The notes: generated by a model from the sequence alone, not told the origin. Shown: positions 1 through 6,729, counted from the first letter of the stretch. The stretch is 6,729 bases of DNA from Saprospiraceae bacterium UBA3362 (GCA_002360455.1 DEQQ01000094.1:1-6729), one strand, 5' to 3'. Program-made: numbers and translations.

Positions 1-3000
1 TCTTGTAAGTTAAGCTGTCCTCCTGAGGTATTCACCAAATCAAACATTACTCCCCAGGCTCCGGCTCCTCCTGTGATTTGCCATGCAGCATTGGTTCTAC
101 AGATATTCGTTACTCGGTTGATTGCCCCAAAGTATTGTCCGGCAGGACAGTTGTCCATTGCCATAAACACAGGAGCATTCCATGATACTTCACACTCTCC
201 GGGTCCGGCGTTTAGTGTGATTGTTTTAGTTGGACAAGATGGCATAAATACCGGTGGTATATTATCTGCTATTGTAACTGATGCCACGCACATTCCAATA
301 TTACCACATTCATCTGTAACAGATAATGTAACATTGGCCAAACCAACATTCGCGCAAGTAAAAACTGATGGAGCAACTGATAAAGTTAAATTAGCACTGG
401 CAGAGCAATTATCGCTTGATCCATTATTGATTTGAGAGGCTGTTATTGTAGCATTGCCATTTGCATCTAGGTTTACTGTAATGTTTCGACAAACAGCTAC
501 AGGAGCAACATTATCGTTAACAGTGATAATTTGACTACATGAATTTGTATTTCCACAGGCATCAGTTGCTCTGTAGAATCTGTACACAGTGGACCTATTA
601 GGACAGGTTACATTGACAGTACTATCTTTTATATGGGTTACCACAACTCTATCATTTCCACACACATCAGCTGCAATTACTGAAGCTGTATTCACCGGTG
701 GAATTAATGCTGTACAAGTTACCGTTAAAGGAGCGGGGCAAATAATAGAAGGTCTTACATTATCAAAAATGCTAATCCTTTGAGTGCAGCTTGCTGTATT
801 TCCACATGTATCTGTTGCTGTCCAAGTTCTAAATAAAGTAAAACTATCTCTACAACTACCAACTGTTCGCCTTGACCCAAAAACAGCATTTCTTGTGCCA
901 ATTTGACAATTGTCTGTAAAGGTAACAATTGGTGGCAAACCTGTATCTATGGCACATTGGATAGTTAAATTGGCAGGGCAATTAATCATAGGAAGGGTCA
1001 CATCATTCACACTTATGATTTGGCTACAAGTGGCTGTATTCCCTGACCTGTCTGTAGCCATATATGTCCTGGTCAGAGTAAAGCGGTTATAACATGTTGA
1101 ATTTGAAATTTGATCTGAAACAAATGACCTTCTCAATATTGAACAGTTATCTGATGCTGAAACCAAATTGGTATCTTGAGCCGGAACTTGCGAAGCACAT
1201 GAAACCGTTATTCCTGCAGGACAGGTTATCATTGGCTTGATAGTATCTAATACTGTAACCATTGAGATACATGTATCCGCAGCACAATTATCTTTAGCCT
1301 CTAAGCCAACCAATCGCATTCCAATACTATCACAGGTCATTTTACCGGCATGTAATAGGCGAAGACTTAATGGCTCACAACCTTCTCCAGGTACACTACC
1401 GCCATCTATATCTGAGGCAGTAAAAGATACCATACCCATTGCATCTAAGTACACTGTAATTTTTTTACAAACCGCATCCAAAAAAACTGTTTTTCTTACG
1501 CAAACATTAGAAATACAACTGGCCATATTTCCACAAGAATCCATCACTGTCAGGGTGACAGGAATTTTAGCCAATGTATCGGCAAGGCCAACTTTACCGG
1601 AATGATTCATTGAATATTTAAGTGCTCCGGAACAATTATCAGTGGAGCCATTATTGATATCACTAGTTGTGAACATGCCCATACCCATAGAATTCAAATT
1701 CACCGTTATATCCTTACATCTTGCTGTGGGCGGAGTCACATCATTTACAATAATATTAAATGTACATGTTGCTGTATTACCACAAGTATCTTTTATTTCA
1801 TAAGTAACTACTGAAGGAGTCGTGCAAGAAGGAGGATTTGGTAAAACGCTCACTCTTCTCAAGGTTGAAGTTGCCAAACAACAATCATCGGATGCGGAAC
1901 CTCCTGCTGCCACAAATTCACTAAAATTTGTTGGCAAAGATGGTAATGTGCCTGCACAAGCTATTGTCAAATTTGAAGGACAGTTGATCGTTGGCGGTGT
2001 TGTGTCATCAATATTAATTATTTGGGTACATGAATCAATTCCGGTAGCTAAACAAATATCAGTCAATAAAAATTTCCTATTAATTGTAAAATCTCCAGGA
2101 CAAATTATTGTATAACTATCCTTAAAACTTAGGCAGTAATCGTAGCAATGACTTGCTGTAGCTGAACTAAAATTAAATGATCCATTGATAAGCTTACCCC
2201 CTCCACTACTTGTAATGGTCCAAGTATAATTTCCTGTCATACCTGAGCAATAAGGAGATGTAACTAGATAAAAAGTCTTTAATCCTGAAGAAGTGAATGT
2301 AATTGTAGGATCCAAATTAGGTGTAGAAGCTAATGAATCAGTATCATCGTCCCAATAAGTTAAAGCATTACAAGGCTTACAAGGATCAAACTCAGAAGTG
2401 TAAAGCATTCCGAAGAAATCCATTCCTCCAGAATTTAAGCTAAGAGTGAAAGTTCCGGGTTTGAGAACTATAATTGGTATAACATCAAAATATGGCCTAT
2501 TAATTGAATCCAAAACGCAGGAGGCATTAGAAGGACGGATAAAAACAGGATCGGAAGACGTTATAGATCCGGAAATTGATGTAACAGAACTAAGTGATCC
2601 GCATTGAATAGGCCCAACGTCTCCAGGGCAAACAACATCACTGACTACAGAACATGGCCTTGAATAGCTAAAACAAGTTGGAGCAGAAAATGCTACATTT
2701 AAAGATGTCTGAACAAAGGATGTTCCGACAGGACCGGCAATCCCGACTGTTGCAGAACTTCCTCCATTTTGTGTATCAGAACCATCGGTAATATCTTGAT
2801 GTAAAATTCTTATTTCATTTGTTTGTTCGAACAAAATAATTTCAAACAAAATAGAATCATTATTATTAGAGGATCCGAAATAGGAAGTAACCCATTGAAT
2901 TACAAATTGCCTATTTGGTGAAGCCCCAATGGATTGAGCGTAAATGCCATTGGAAGGCTCAGAAATACTTGTGGATGAATTTAAGTCATCCCAGAGAGGA

Positions 3001-3929
3001 GCAATTAAATTCATACCTGCTGTTAGAGCAACATTACTTAGGTCTGCCCCTGATCTTGTACTAGGATTAAATCTCAAAAATCCATTTGTACTTACTATAC
3101 CTGAAGAAATACATTGCCCATAGAAATTAAACTTAAAAGGAAAATTCACCGTCGCAGTTAACTCGTCACCCTGTGTCCCAGGAATAAGGTTAGCCGGGTT
3201 TCTTATATCTATAAAGCTTGAACTACAAGTAGAAGATGTATAGGCTGAAGGAGGCACAGAAGTGAATGGTTTAAAACTTCTGGATTGAGGGATAGGAGCA
3301 ATCAATTGATTAAAATAAAGTTGACTAACTGTAGTTCCAGTTGGCCCTGCCAAACCAACGGTTGCTGAAAGACCATTATTTTGTGTATCTGCAGCATCAA
3401 TCAGATCTTGATGAACAATCTGAATTTCATTGGTAGTTTCAAAATATTTTATTTCAAATGTGATTTGATCAGAATTTCCACTAGAACCAAAATAACTTCC
3501 AAGCCACTGAATAATCAAAACTCGATTTGGAGCTGATCCCATCACCTGAGTGTAGATCCCGTTGTTTGTTTCGCCTGTACCTGTAACTAAAGTTAAATCA
3601 TCCCATTGAGGTGCAACCATATTAAATCCAGGAGCGAGAGCAACATTGGAAAGATCAGTACCTGATCTTGTAGTACCAGCGAAACGCATCCATCCGTTTG
3701 TTCCCAATTCACAAGCAGAATAGGAAACTCCATAGAAAATCAAGGGAAAAGGGAGTGAATAAGCTATGGCAGCATCATCAGCTTGTGATCCCGGAACAAG
3801 AGTCCCGCTGGAGCTGATATCCATAAATGTCCCTTTGCAATTTCCAATTTGGTAATTTGCTTGAGAATAAAGAAGGTTTTGGTTTAATAGAATGAGGTTA
3901 ATTACAAATAAAATTCGCAGTAAGTTCAT
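1..3929 (-). CDS. Giant secreted HYR-repeat protein with duplicated N-terminal domain (3' end outside window)
   Basis: The frame is open from the ATG at 3927-3929 to the window edge: 1309 complete codons with no stop. An in-frame TAA at 3939-3941 lies four codons upstream, so this ATG is the first possible start. Residues 1-24 form a Sec signal peptide: Arg5, then a hydrophobic stretch and probable cleavage after YSQA. Residues 31-221 and 235-425 are two copies of one beta-rich domain with STNGF/GTNGW, AP.WDDL, PNR..IQW and SYFGSS motifs, reminiscent of nidogen-like (NIDO) domains. Residues ~480-575 resemble a bacterial PPC-type beta-sandwich (FDPCKPC, then a YLVTSPYC strand). From ~610 onward there are HYR-like modules with DTCGNTA.C signatures. 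The last ~30 residues (WGVMFDLVN) look like the start of a different domain. The inferred role is a surface or secreted adhesin-like protein; no catalytic motif was seen. A T9SS sorting domain would be expected at the unseen C-terminus. The domain names are by eye; the reading frame is certain. Confidence 0.93.
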   Translation of the reverse strand, partial: MNLLRILFVINLILLNQNLLYSQANYQIGNCKGTFMDISSSGTLVPGSQADDAAIAYSLPFPLIFYGVSYSACELGTNGWMRFAGTTRSGTDLSNVALAPGFNMVAPQWDDLTLVTGTGETNNGIYTQVMGSAPNRVLIIQWLGSYFGSSGNSDQITFEIKYFETTNEIQIVHQDLIDAADTQNNGLSATVGLAGPTGTTVSQLYFNQLIAPIPQSRSFKPFTSVPPSAYTSSTCSSSFIDIRNPANLIPGTQGDELTATVNFPFKFNFYGQCISSGIVSTNGFLRFNPSTRSGADLSNVALTAGMNLIAPLWDDLNSSTSISEPSNGIYAQSIGASPNRQFVIQWVTSYFGSSNNNDSILFEIILFEQTNEIRILHQDITDGSDTQNGGSSATVGIAGPVGTSFVQTSLNVAFSAPTCFSYSRPCSVVSDVVCPGDVGPIQCGSLSSVTSISGSITSSDPVFIRPSNASCVLDSINRPYFDVIPIIVLKPGTFTLSLNSGGMDFFGMLYTSEFDPCKPCNALTYWDDDTDSLASTPNLDPTITFTSSGLKTFYLVTSPYCSGMTGNYTWTITSSGGGKLINGSFNFSSATASHCYDYCLSFKDSYTIICPGDFTINRKFLLTDICLATGIDSCTQIINIDDTTPPTINCPSNLTIACAGTLPSLPTNFSEFVAAGGSASDDCCLATSTLRRVSVLPNPPSCTTPSVVTYEIKDTCGNTATCTFNIIVNDVTPPTARCKDITVNLNSMGMGMFTTSDINNGSTDNCSGALKYSMNHSGKVGLADTLAKIPVTLTVMDSCGNMASCISNVCVRKTVFLDAVCKKITVYLDAMGMVSFTASDIDGGSVPGEGCEPLSLRLLHAGKMTCDSIGMRLVGLEAKDNCAADTCISMVTVLDTIKPMITCPAGITVSCASQVPAQDTNLVSASDNCSILRRSFVSDQISNSTCYNRFTLTRTYMATDRSGNTATCSQIISVNDVTLPMINCPANLTIQCAIDTGLPPIVTFTDNCQIGTRNAVFGSRRTVGSCRDSFTLFRTWTATDTCGNTASCTQRISIFDNVRPSIICPAPLTVTCTALIPPVNTASVIAADVCGNDRVVVTHIKDSTVNVTCPNRSTVYRFYRATDACGNTNSCSQIITVNDNVAPVAVCRNITVNLDANGNATITASQINNGSSDNCSASANLTLSVAPSVFTCANVGLANVTLSVTDECGNIGMCVASVTIADNIPPVFMPSCPTKTITLNAGPGECEVSWNAPVFMAMDNCPAGQYFGAINRVTNICRTNAAWQITGGAGAWGVMFDLVNTSGGQLNLQ
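150..2015 (-). repeat. Array of HYR-like (hyalin repeat) modules, period 80-88 residues
   Basis: Each unit opens with a cysteine after a Pro-containing linker (D.T.PP) and closes with a D.CGN.A.C signature. The opening cysteines are residues 650, 738, 821, 903, 984, 1064, 1147 and 1232 (codons at 1980, 1716, 1467, 1221, 978, 738, 489 and 234), giving spacings of 88, 83, 82, 81, 80, 83 and 85. Two unit types are visible. The CPxxLTxxC type opens at 650, 903, 984, 1064 and, in a variant form, 1232. The CKDITVNLDxxG type opens at 738, 821 and 1147 and carries an A/TSDINNGS-like strand. A degenerate half-unit precedes the array (CPGDF at residue 610). HYR modules are immunoglobulin-like beta-sandwich domains of extracellular proteins; here they probably form a stalk stiffened by disulphides. 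Confidence 0.88.
2655..3839 (-). repeat. Tandem duplication of a ~190-residue NIDO-like domain, period 612 bp
   Basis: Copy 1 is residues 31-221 (3267-3839) and copy 2 is residues 235-425 (2655-3227), joined by a short Ser/Pro linker. Four landmarks fall exactly 612 bp apart: Asn-Gly at 3693-3698 and 3081-3086, the Trp of WDDL at 3603 and 2991, the Phe of YFGSS at 3489 and 2877, and the Gln of DTQN at 3381 and 2769. The copies are therefore free of net indels across at least 100 codons, although the DNA has clearly diverged. Shared motifs include TRSG.DLSNVAL, NGIY.Q, APNR/SPNR, TNEI.I.HQD and SATVG.AGP.GT. The NIDO-like label rests on the general pattern of a beta strand with STNG, then WDD and a hydrophobic W-strand; the family assignment is tentative. 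Confidence 0.9.
3858..3929 (-). other. Signal peptide of the HYR-repeat protein
   Basis: The first 24 codons give a short N-region with one Arg, a hydrophobic core rich in Leu, Ile, Val and Phe, and a polar end YSQA before the mature chain begins NYQIGNC. This is a typical Sec signal peptide without the lipobox cysteine of a lipoprotein (the first Cys is residue 31). It indicates export to the periplasm, from where T9SS cargo is taken across the outer membrane. It also supports the choice of ATG at 3929 as the true start. Confidence 0.85.
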
Positions 3930-3991
3930 GAGCTCAGGTTATGGTTTGGTATTAAAAAAACAAATCTACATTATAATTCTTTCATTATTAG

Positions 3992-4019
3992 CAAAATATA
4001 CGTATATATTTTTTTCAAA
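3992..4019 (-). promoter_or_regulatory. Weak candidate Bacteroidota-type promoter for the HYR-repeat gene
   Basis: On the minus strand TATATTTTG (3992-4000) resembles the Bacteroidota -7 element TAnnTTTG with one extra T, and a TTTG (4016-4019) lies 15 bases upstream as a possible -33 element. The spacing is shorter than the usual ~19-20 bases and the region is so AT-rich that chance matches are likely. If real, transcription would begin roughly 55 bases before the ATG at 3929. This is a suggestion only. Confidence 0.2.
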
Positions 4020-4025
4020 TACTTA

Positions 4026-4054
4026 AATATCTAATTGTCATTAAATTAGATATT
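4026..4054. repeat. Perfect 11-bp inverted repeat with 7-nt loop
   Basis: The arm aatatctaatt (4026-4036) is exactly complementary to aattagatatt (4044-4054), with loop gtcatta. It lies 69-97 bases downstream of the stop of the upstream gene. Only two of the eleven pairs are not... A:T-only: one C:G pair per arm is present, so the stem is weak. Neither strand has a clear U-tract immediately after the stem, so it is not a canonical intrinsic terminator. It could be a weak terminator, a 3'-end processing structure or a palindromic protein-binding site. Confidence 0.5.
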
Positions 4055-4122
4055 AACAAAATAATAATTTGACTAATTACACTTTAAAATACAATTGAAG
4101 TATTCTTCCTCTAACCTATGAA

Positions 4123-6643
4123 TTAATGTATCAACATCCGCTTTGTGGCAGTGTATGTGGCTGCATCCAACTGATAGTAAACTAAACCATTGATATTATT
4201 CAATTCTGCTTTCTCTATCTTCACTGCATTCACGCCTTTTACTCCTTTTAGCTCATATACTCTGATCACTTTGCCTGTTACATCATACACTGTCAATTTC
4301 GCTGCTGAGGCCTCCGGTAATCTGAAACTTATTACAGTCTCTTTGTTGAATGGGTTCGGATTGTTTTGATACAACTCAAATAATCCTGCCTCTACAACTC
4401 CTTTCTTAGATCTTACTCCTAATCTCACAGACTTCGTCTCTGATTCTGTGCTGTATGCTTCTGCTGTTGTTATGTCGCTTGTGATTCCTAAGATTTGATC
4501 TATTTCTGTTTTCTTCAATGCTTTGAACACTACTGTAAATAAGATTGTATTGCCATCTACTGTTTCTCCTTTATTTGAGTTCCAGCTTGTTGTCAATTTG
4601 CCTTCATCTACCTTCGCAACTCCAAAGTTTGCTTCTGTTGTGTTCAATGCACCCGGCTCTACTCCCTCAAAACTTAGGCTTCTAACATCAAAGTTCAATG
4701 TAAACTGATAGCCTGTGATATTGCTGAAGTCTTTTGATCTGAAGGATACTTTGTAGGTTTCTCCTGCTTCCATTTCCTGTTGATCTACTTCCAAATTCAA
4801 TTCTCCATTGCTTCTGGAAGATCCTGTTTGACCAAAATTAGCTCTAACATTGCCATTTACATCTCCCATCTTCACTGCTACAAAGTCGATCTGCTTGTCC
4901 TGATCCATTCGCTTCAACTCCTTGCTTACAGGATATGACCATGGCGATTCAGGATCTGCAAACACATAATCTGCAGGGATCATTGTCCAGCTTTGGGTCT
5001 TACTAAACTTGTTGTTTATTCCCAAGATCAATTTTCTTATCTCTGATATATCTGCTGTTGTTACACTGTTGCTCTTGTTTACGTCGGCTGCAATCAATTC
5101 GTATGGATCTGTGATATTGCTCTGACCCAAGATATGCTTCTGGATCTTAACGATATCCGCTGTACTTACTCCATTCAATGGATCGTCATCTCTCTCTGGT
5201 TTAACTGTATAGTCTTTGTACAATTCGATATCAAAGAAGCTGTACTGACCGTCTCCGGCGGTAACCATTTCCTTCATCATCTGACCGTTTTTGATCAATT
5301 GTACATCTGCCAAGCTGGTTTCTGCTCCTTTTGATGTTTTTACCAATCCGGTGATTTTGCCTTTGAAAGGTCCAACATTTGGACAGGTGTTTTGTGGATC
5401 TTGAACTACTAAAGTGCTTGTACAACAATCCTTATTGCCTTCTTGATCTTCAACACATATTTTTACAAGAATATTCAATTCCTCATTGACTTGATTATTT
5501 TCAAACTGATCGCAACAGATATTCAAGCTATCACTGTCATTTTCATCGAAATAAATACGCAAATCTCTTGAATTAGTGCAATTGTCAAAACTTCCTACAT
5601 TGAAGTCTTTTGCCCAAATTGTTATACAACCACTGCTTGGCATAACTGTCGTAATAACTCCTGTATGGCAATATGGCGTTGGTGCTTTGCAATCTTTGAT
5701 TTCAAACAGCTTGTCGCATACTCCTATATTTCCACAGCCGTCTTCTACAAACCAATGAATTCTATGTACTCCTATTGGATACTTTCCGGATGCGTCGAAA
5801 GGACATGAAGCTTGATCTGCTCCAGGGTTATAATCGAATTGAGGCTTTTCTCCTCTATTAAATTCTGTTCGATTCAAAGATGAAACTATAAGATCATAAC
5901 CAGAATAATTTCCTTTCTTATCATTGAATAAATCAATTTTATAACCCCATCTAAGTTGATCAAACACGGTACATTCATCAGCTGCGTCTGAGTTGAGCAT
6001 AATATGACCCCAACATATTCCTGTTATTGGATCTTTTACTGCAGGTTCACAAGCACCCATTGTACAACTCACTACCGGATCGTCATTGTCTCTTACTTTG
6101 ATAACCTGCTGATAACTCCATCTTCCTGTCAATATATTTCTAGATGGATCGTACTGACACCAGTCGATCACAGTCCATGTTCTGATTACTTTCAAACATG
6201 CATCAGGTTCTATGGTAAATACTTCGTCTTTATATTCAATTGCAATCAATGCACAATTATCATCTGCATTATTCATTACTCTTGGCCTTCCCAATCTCGG
6301 ATTGTCAGGGCTTAAGTCTGCTGTACAGCCGTCCAACTCTACTCTTCCCGGCAATGTTGGGCTAATGCAAGTTGGCCAATCAATATCATCATTTGGATCG
6401 CAATAATCCGCTCCATTTACATAGAATGGATCGCAGTCAACTATCCAAATAGTTTGCTGACGGCTCAAGGTCGCACCACCTGCTGTTCTTACCGTAAACG
6501 TTCTTGTTAATACTCCCTGACCACACTTCACATTATCATCATTTGGTGTAACGGTTACCGTCGCATTACAGCCTGCTGTAATATAGCCATCAAATCCCCA
6601 TACTAACTCATATTTACTGTCCGGATGTGCTGGATTGTATAAA
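4123..6643 (-). CDS. Large T9SS-exported protein with dockerin-like pair and cohesin-like domain (5' end missing)
   Basis: The frame is open from the TAA at 4123-4125 up to the adapter junction near 6643, about 839 codons; the true start is lost with the contig end. A GTG at 6529-6531 is only an internal Val, because the frame upstream still encodes module-like protein (CNATVTVTP, VWGFDG). In order of translation: cysteine-rich HYR-like modules at ~5390-6640 (motifs WTVIDWCQY, EDGCGNIGVC, DNCTNS); a small CnaB/carboxypeptidase-regulatory-like sandwich at ~5190-5370 (GKITGLVKT, then GDGQYSFFDI); two dockerin-like repeats at 5020-5190; a DVNGN segment; a cohesin-like domain at ~4417-4806; and a T9SS type A sorting domain at 4126-4380. 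The inferred role is a secreted or cell-surface structural or adhesive protein; no enzyme motif was seen. The downstream neighbour on the same strand is another modular giant, 193 bases away. Frame and C-terminal sorting signal are well supported; domain names were assigned by eye. Confidence 0.92.
4126..4380 (-). other. T9SS type A C-terminal sorting domain
   Basis: The last 85 residues start FELYQNNPNPFNKET, the classical LxQNxPNPFxxxT opening, followed by the strand VISFRLPE, the motif LTVYDVTGKVIR (family L.VYD..GK.V) and a final strand ending in TATKRMLIH. This is the type A sorting domain recognised by the type IX secretion machinery of Bacteroidota, normally cleaved by PorU after outer-membrane passage, with the cargo attached to the surface or released. 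It is the strongest single marker of the phylum in the window and it fixes the C-terminus of this gene. Confidence 0.95.
4417..4806 (-). other. Cohesin-like beta-sandwich domain
   Basis: The segment opens with ELNLEVDQQEMEAGETYKV, a strand followed by an AGE turn typical of cohesin-like domains. It continues with GYQFTLNFDVRSLSFEGVEPGAL, the usual strand-plus-loop in which the polypeptide folds over the sheet, and ends with a hydrophobic strand NTILFTVVFKAL. Family features supporting this are the spacing between the AGE turn and the Y.F.L.FD motif, and its position between dockerin-like repeats and a T9SS sorting domain, a common order in this phylum. It has no cysteines, unlike the N-terminal modules. 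Assignment is by pattern recognition. Confidence 0.65.
5020..5190 (-). repeat. Pair of dockerin-like calcium-binding repeats
   Basis: Two 22-residue segments align without gaps: DDDPLNGVSTAD-IVKIQKHILG (5125-5190) and DVNKSNSVTTAD-ISEIRKLILG (5020-5085). Both end in the hydrophobic helix pattern I..I.K.ILG that follows the F-hand calcium loop of type I dockerins. The second has the classical 1, 3, 5 and 12 loop ligands Asp, Asn, Ser and Asp. The first has Asp, Asp, Leu and Asp, so its position 5 has lost a ligand side chain. In Bacteroidota proteins such pairs commonly occur without cellulosomes, so a scaffold-binding role should not be assumed. Confidence 0.75.
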
Positions 6644-6666
6644 ATCTCGGTGGTCGCCGTATCATT
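6644..6666. other. Illumina P5 adapter sequence (assembly artefact)
   Basis: These 23 bases (atctcggtgg...gtatcatt) are the exact reverse complement of the first 23 bases of the Illumina P5 flow-cell oligonucleotide, which begins AATGATACGGCGACC. A 23-base exact match is not a chance event, and it is followed directly by poly-A as in reads that run off the end of a library fragment. The bases just inside the junction (tgtataaa) do not continue the usual TruSeq or Nextera adapter, so the exact boundary is uncertain by a few bases. This is not genomic sequence. Confidence 0.96.
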
Positions 6667-6729
6667 AAAAAAAAAAACAACAAAAAAACGCAGTATCTAA
6701 TACTAACATAAAGACACTATATATCACTC
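6667..6729. other. Poly-A run and low-complexity read noise after the adapter (artefact)
   Basis: The adapter is followed by eleven A (6667-6677), then caac, a run of seven A and about 40 bases of AT-rich low-complexity sequence up to the window edge. This is what Illumina base calling typically yields after the read has passed the end of the adapter. On the minus strand the reading frame of the adjacent gene meets a stop here (6697-6699), but that stop has no biological meaning. Confidence 0.9.

Larger units (their letters stand above)
3930..4122. other. AT-rich intergenic gap between the two giant genes
   Basis: These 193 bases separate the TAA of the upstream gene (4123-4125) from the ATG of the downstream gene (3929). 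They are strongly AT-rich and no plausible coding frame was found. The gap holds an 11-bp inverted repeat, a 12-bp perfect palindrome atatacgtatat (3996-4007), and a run of seven T on the minus strand just before the start region. No Shine-Dalgarno-like purine tract sits in front of the ATG at 3929 (the preceding bases on the minus strand are CATAACCTGAGCTC), which is usual for Bacteroidota. A gap of this length allows the downstream gene its own promoter, but read-through cannot be excluded. Confidence 0.75.

Noticed and set aside
150..2015. CRISPR array or DNA-level tandem repeat
   Set aside because: The periodicity (~240-265 bp) is at the protein level, with diverged nucleotide sequence and no short identical repeats separated by spacers.
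73..2115. Several plus-strand open frames of 60-122 codons across the left part of the window
   Set aside because: All lie antisense to the continuous minus-strand frame, which has a signal peptide and regular HYR repeats. Their translations show no domain and only mirror the repeated modules.
4026..4054. Intrinsic terminator
   Set aside because: The stem is almost all A:T and no U-tract follows directly on either strand, so it was kept only as an inverted repeat of unknown role.
5020..5190. Evidence for a cellulosome
   Set aside because: Dockerin-like pairs are common in non-cellulolytic Bacteroidota surface proteins, and no glycoside hydrolase or multi-cohesin scaffold is present in the window.
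4523..6406. Plus-strand open frames and one short minus-strand frame (5231-5428) inside the right-hand gene
   Set aside because: They overlap a well-supported frame with dockerin-like, cohesin-like and T9SS domains, and they have no recognisable features of their own.
6529..6531. GTG as the start codon of the right-hand gene
   Set aside because: The same frame stays open upstream to the adapter junction and encodes module-like protein with a further cysteine. No signal peptide follows the GTG, as a T9SS cargo would need.
6643..6699. Extension of the right-hand gene into 6644-6699 with a natural upstream stop at 6697-6699
   Set aside because: That stretch is P5 adapter and poly-A artefact, so neither the encoded residues nor the stop are genomic.

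Overview
The window reads as the end of an assembled contig from a member of the Bacteroidota, most likely a Saprospiraceae-like lineage. The grounds are a type IX secretion system (T9SS) C-terminal sorting domain, giant secreted proteins built from hyalin-repeat-like (HYR) modules, dockerin-like repeats in front of that sorting domain, AT-rich DNA, and no clear Shine-Dalgarno sequence before the one start codon that is visible. The lineage is inferred from protein style alone.

All real coding sequence is on the minus strand. Reading in the direction of transcription (right to left), there are: (1) about 86 bases of non-biological sequence at the right edge (6644-6729), made of an exact Illumina P5 adapter match, a poly-A run and low-complexity noise; (2) a large 5'-truncated gene (4123-6643), with cysteine-rich modules, a small beta-sandwich domain, a dockerin-like pair, a cohesin-like domain and a T9SS type A sorting domain; (3) a 193-base AT-rich intergenic gap (3930-4122) with an 11-bp inverted repeat and a weak promoter candidate; (4) a second giant gene (3929 to beyond position 1, at least 1309 codons), with a signal peptide, a tandemly duplicated 204-codon beta-rich domain, a PPC-like domain and seven full HYR-like units plus the start of an eighth. 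This second gene is open across the whole left part of the window, so its 3' end is not visible.

The two genes are in the same orientation and have related architecture. Both probably encode exported, disulphide-rich, surface-attached or secreted adhesin-like proteins. Export through Sec and then T9SS is directly supported only for the right-hand gene (sorting domain seen) and in part for the left-hand gene (signal peptide seen, C-terminus off-window). I see no RNA genes, mobile elements, CRISPR arrays or enzymatic domains. I did not find a new multi-gene system. The most consequential observation is the sequencing-adapter artefact, which means the apparent 5' end of the right-hand gene must not be read as biology. 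The most interesting biological structure is the repeat organisation of the left-hand gene.
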